This document shows, one piece after another, positions 62,312 through 64,000 of a DNA stretch of 64,000 nt. The position numbers and the translations under genes were made by a program. Each line of letters begins with the position of its first letter. The stretch's first letter is position 1. Under the pieces are notes generated by a model. The model worked only from the letters and a program-made list of their open reading frames with translations, ran no database searches and had not been told where the DNA came from. This DNA is from Gemmobacter sp. 24YEA27 (GTDB lineage Bacteria > Pseudomonadota > Alphaproteobacteria > Rhodobacterales > Rhodobacteraceae): the NCBI RefSeq assembly GCF_030052995.1, contig NZ_JASJPW010000001.1, positions 2,036,001-2,100,000 of the forward strand, given 5' to 3'.

Positions 62312-63820
62312 TCAGCCGTTGCCGCGCCGCGTGAACAACCCCGCATCCTGGGCTGCACGCCGCAGGGCATTGGATTTATTGACGGTTTCCTGGTATTCCG
62401 CCTCGGGGTCGCTGTCATAGACCACGCCGCCGCCGGCCTGGATATACAGCTTCTCATCCTTCAGGACAGCCGTGCGCAGGGCGATACAGAAATCCATCTC
62501 GCCATTGGCCGCGAAATAGCCGCAGCCGCCGCCATAGACGCCGCGCTTTTCCGGCTCCAGCTCGTCGATGATCTCCATCGCCCGCACTTTCGGCGCGCCC
62601 GAGACCGTGCCTGCAGGCAGCCCCGCCAGCAAGGCCGACAAAGCATCCTCGCCCTCGCGGATCTGGCCCACCACATTCGAGACGATATGCATGACGTGGC
62701 TGTAGCGCTCGATCACGAATTTCTCGGTCGGGCGCACGGTGCCCATCTTCGCGACCCGCCCCACATCATTGCGCCCCAGATCCAGCAGCATCAGATGTTC
62801 GGCAAGCTCTTTCTGATCGGCCAGCAGATCGGCCTCCAGCGCATTATCCTCTTCCACCGTCGCGCCGCGCTTGCGGGTGCCGGCGATGGGGCGGATCGTC
62901 ACCTCACCATCCCTCAGTCGCACCAGGATCTCGGGGCTGGCACCGACCACCTGATAGGGGCCGAAATTGAAGAAGAACATGAAGGGCGACGGGTTCGTGC
63001 GCCGCAACGAGCGGTAAAGTGCGAAGGGTGGCAGCGGGAAATCCATCGTCCAGCGCTGCGACGGCACGACCTGGAAAATATCACCGGCGCGGATATAATC
63101 CTTCGCTTTCGCGACCGCTGCTTTATAGCCGTCATGGCTGAAATTCGAGGTCAGCTCGCCCGAAATCGCCACACCGTCGATCTCGCGCTGTACGGCAGGC
63201 GCCCGGTCAAGATCGCGCAGCGCATCCATCACCCGCTCAGCCGCCTGGGCATAGGCCGCCCGCGCGGTGACACCCTTTTCATACCAGGCCGGCGCTACCA
63301 CGATCACTTCGCCGCGCACCCCGTCCAGCACCGCCACGACCGAGGGGCGCATCAGCACCGCATCGGGCAGGCCAAGCGGATCCGGGTTCACATCCGGCAG
63401 ATGTTCCACCAGCCTGATCATGTCATAGCCAAGATAGCCGAACAGCCCGGCAGATGCCGCCGGCAGATCATCGGGCATGTCGATATGGCATTCGGCGATC
63501 AGGGCGCGCAGCGTGTCGAGCGGATGGCCTTCCAGCGCGGTGAACCCATCCGGATCAAACCGCGCCGAGCGGTTGATCTCGGAGGCTTCCCCCCGGCACC
63601 GCCAGATCAGATCGGGCTTCATGCCGATGATCGAATAGCGCCCGCGCACCTCGCCGCCGGTTACCGATTCCAGCATGAACGTGTCTTTGCGCGCCTCGCC
63701 CAGCTTGAGCATCAGCGAGACCGGCGTATCCAGATCCGCAGCAAGCCGGGCCCAGATCAGCTGGTTTTTCCCCTCTCCCCAGGCTTTCTCGAAGGCGTCG
63801 AAAGAGGGTTCCAGTTTCAT
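62312..63820 (-). CDS. trpE: Anthranilate synthase component I
   Basis: This 502-residue enzyme makes anthranilate from chorismate in tryptophan synthesis. The chorismate-binding domain shows SPEILVRLRDGEVTIRPIAG, KELAEHLMLLDLGRNDVGRV and GTVSGAPKVRAMEIID. The N-terminal part has the feedback region (LMLKLGEARKDTFMLESVTG). Its start overlaps the upstream rotamase gene's stop (ATGA). The frame is intact. Confidence 0.96.
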   Translation of the reverse strand: MKLEPSFDAFEKAWGEGKNQLIWARLAADLDTPVSLMLKLGEARKDTFMLESVTGGEVRGRYSIIGMKPDLIWRCRGEASEINRSARFDPDGFTALEGHPLDTLRALIAECHIDMPDDLPAASAGLFGYLGYDMIRLVEHLPDVNPDPLGLPDAVLMRPSVVAVLDGVRGEVIVVAPAWYEKGVTARAAYAQAAERVMDALRDLDRAPAVQREIDGVAISGELTSNFSHDGYKAAVAKAKDYIRAGDIFQVVPSQRWTMDFPLPPFALYRSLRRTNPSPFMFFFNFGPYQVVGASPEILVRLRDGEVTIRPIAGTRKRGATVEEDNALEADLLADQKELAEHLMLLDLGRNDVGRVAKMGTVRPTEKFVIERYSHVMHIVSNVVGQIREGEDALSALLAGLPAGTVSGAPKVRAMEIIDELEPEKRGVYGGGCGYFAANGEMDFCIALRTAVLKDEKLYIQAGGGVVYDSDPEAEYQETVNKSNALRRAAQDAGLFTRRGNG

Positions 63821-64000
63821 TGCAGGCCCGAATTCACTTGGTTGATGGCGTTTTGATTAAGGGTCATGCCCGCTTTGTCCGCCACACTGGTGGTGAAGGC
63901 GGTGAAAGCATCCTGCGCGACTGCCTGTTCCAGCTGCGACGAGATCGCGGCTTTCAGCGCTTCGGCCTCATCGCCGGTTTCCGCAGCCGCGGTCACGTGA
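63817..64000 (-). CDS. Peptidyl-prolyl isomerase (PpiD/SurA-like), C-terminal end (partial)
   Basis: The last 60 residues are visible (TGDEAEALKAAISSQLEQAV, FTTSVADKAGMTLNQNAINQ), ending NSGLQ. This helical C-terminus fits the large membrane-anchored rotamase that often lies before trpE in Rhodobacterales. The stop overlaps the trpE start, so the two are cotranscribed. The catalytic parvulin domain lies outside the window. Confidence 0.7.
   Translation of the reverse strand, partial: HVTAAAETGDEAEALKAAISSQLEQAVAQDAFTAFTTSVADKAGMTLNQNAINQVNSGLQ

Overview
The window looks like a Rhodobacteraceae-type alphaproteobacterium chromosome. It is GC-rich and carries a complete-order RcGTA-type gene transfer agent cluster followed by cysE, an E1-beta pyruvate dehydrogenase subunit with its own lipoyl domain, a hemP homologue and an ScfR/RamB-like regulator. 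Genus cannot be decided from the sequence alone.

Layout. 1-4386: fatty acid synthesis genes (fabD 3' end, fabG, acpP, fabF) and mltG. 4401-18621: a domesticated-phage gene transfer agent (GTA) cluster with genes g1 to g15 in canonical order (terminase, portal, protease, capsid, connectors, tail, tape measure, hub, peptidase, host-specificity protein). 18728-38354: housekeeping genes on both strands: cysE; a three-gene lipid set (acyltransferase, CdsA-like, CDP-alcohol transferase); pdhABC; NUDIX, ftsB, fba and pgk; two cyclophilins; hisD; UPF0262 and a tyrosine phosphatase; an HxlR regulator with a QorB-like reductase; infA, maf, an RNase G-like protein and yacG. 39110-39185: tRNA-Phe. 39186 to about 56980: an accessory island made of a tyrosine integrase, a phage small-gene cassette, an IS21-family element inserted in a universal stress gene, prophage gene fragments joined at abrupt junctions, cargo genes (HNH nuclease, orphan HsdR-N-like protein, secreted proteins) and an IS1182-like transposase. 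57007-64000: chromosomal genes again (TrmH-family methylase, hemP, moaA, lipoprotein, ScfR-like regulator, acetyltransferase, trpE, and the 3' end of a rotamase gene).

The most striking internal pattern is damage. Five GTA genes (g3.5, g10.1, g11, g13, g15) each need exactly one added base to become full length, always at a run of G. g15 also has a TGG-to-TGA-type stop. The glycolytic gene pgk needs three added bases, and the second cyclophilin has a 37-bp tandem duplication that shifts its frame. Since pgk is normally important for growth, homopolymer base-calling errors are the simplest explanation for most single-base losses. Real GTA decay cannot be excluded without reads.

Other signals: a dispersed intergenic element (GC hairpin plus a core like CCCCCGGGATATTT and GACAGATGAA) in five copies; a shared palindrome TTAGCGNTAA upstream of pdhA and pgk, with a weaker form near fba; paired TTTGCAAA boxes upstream of the ScfR-like regulator; and an inverted repeat between the HxlR regulator and its divergent reductase. 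I did not find a convincing new defence or secretion system. The best candidates for undescribed biology are the dispersed element and the island cargo genes.
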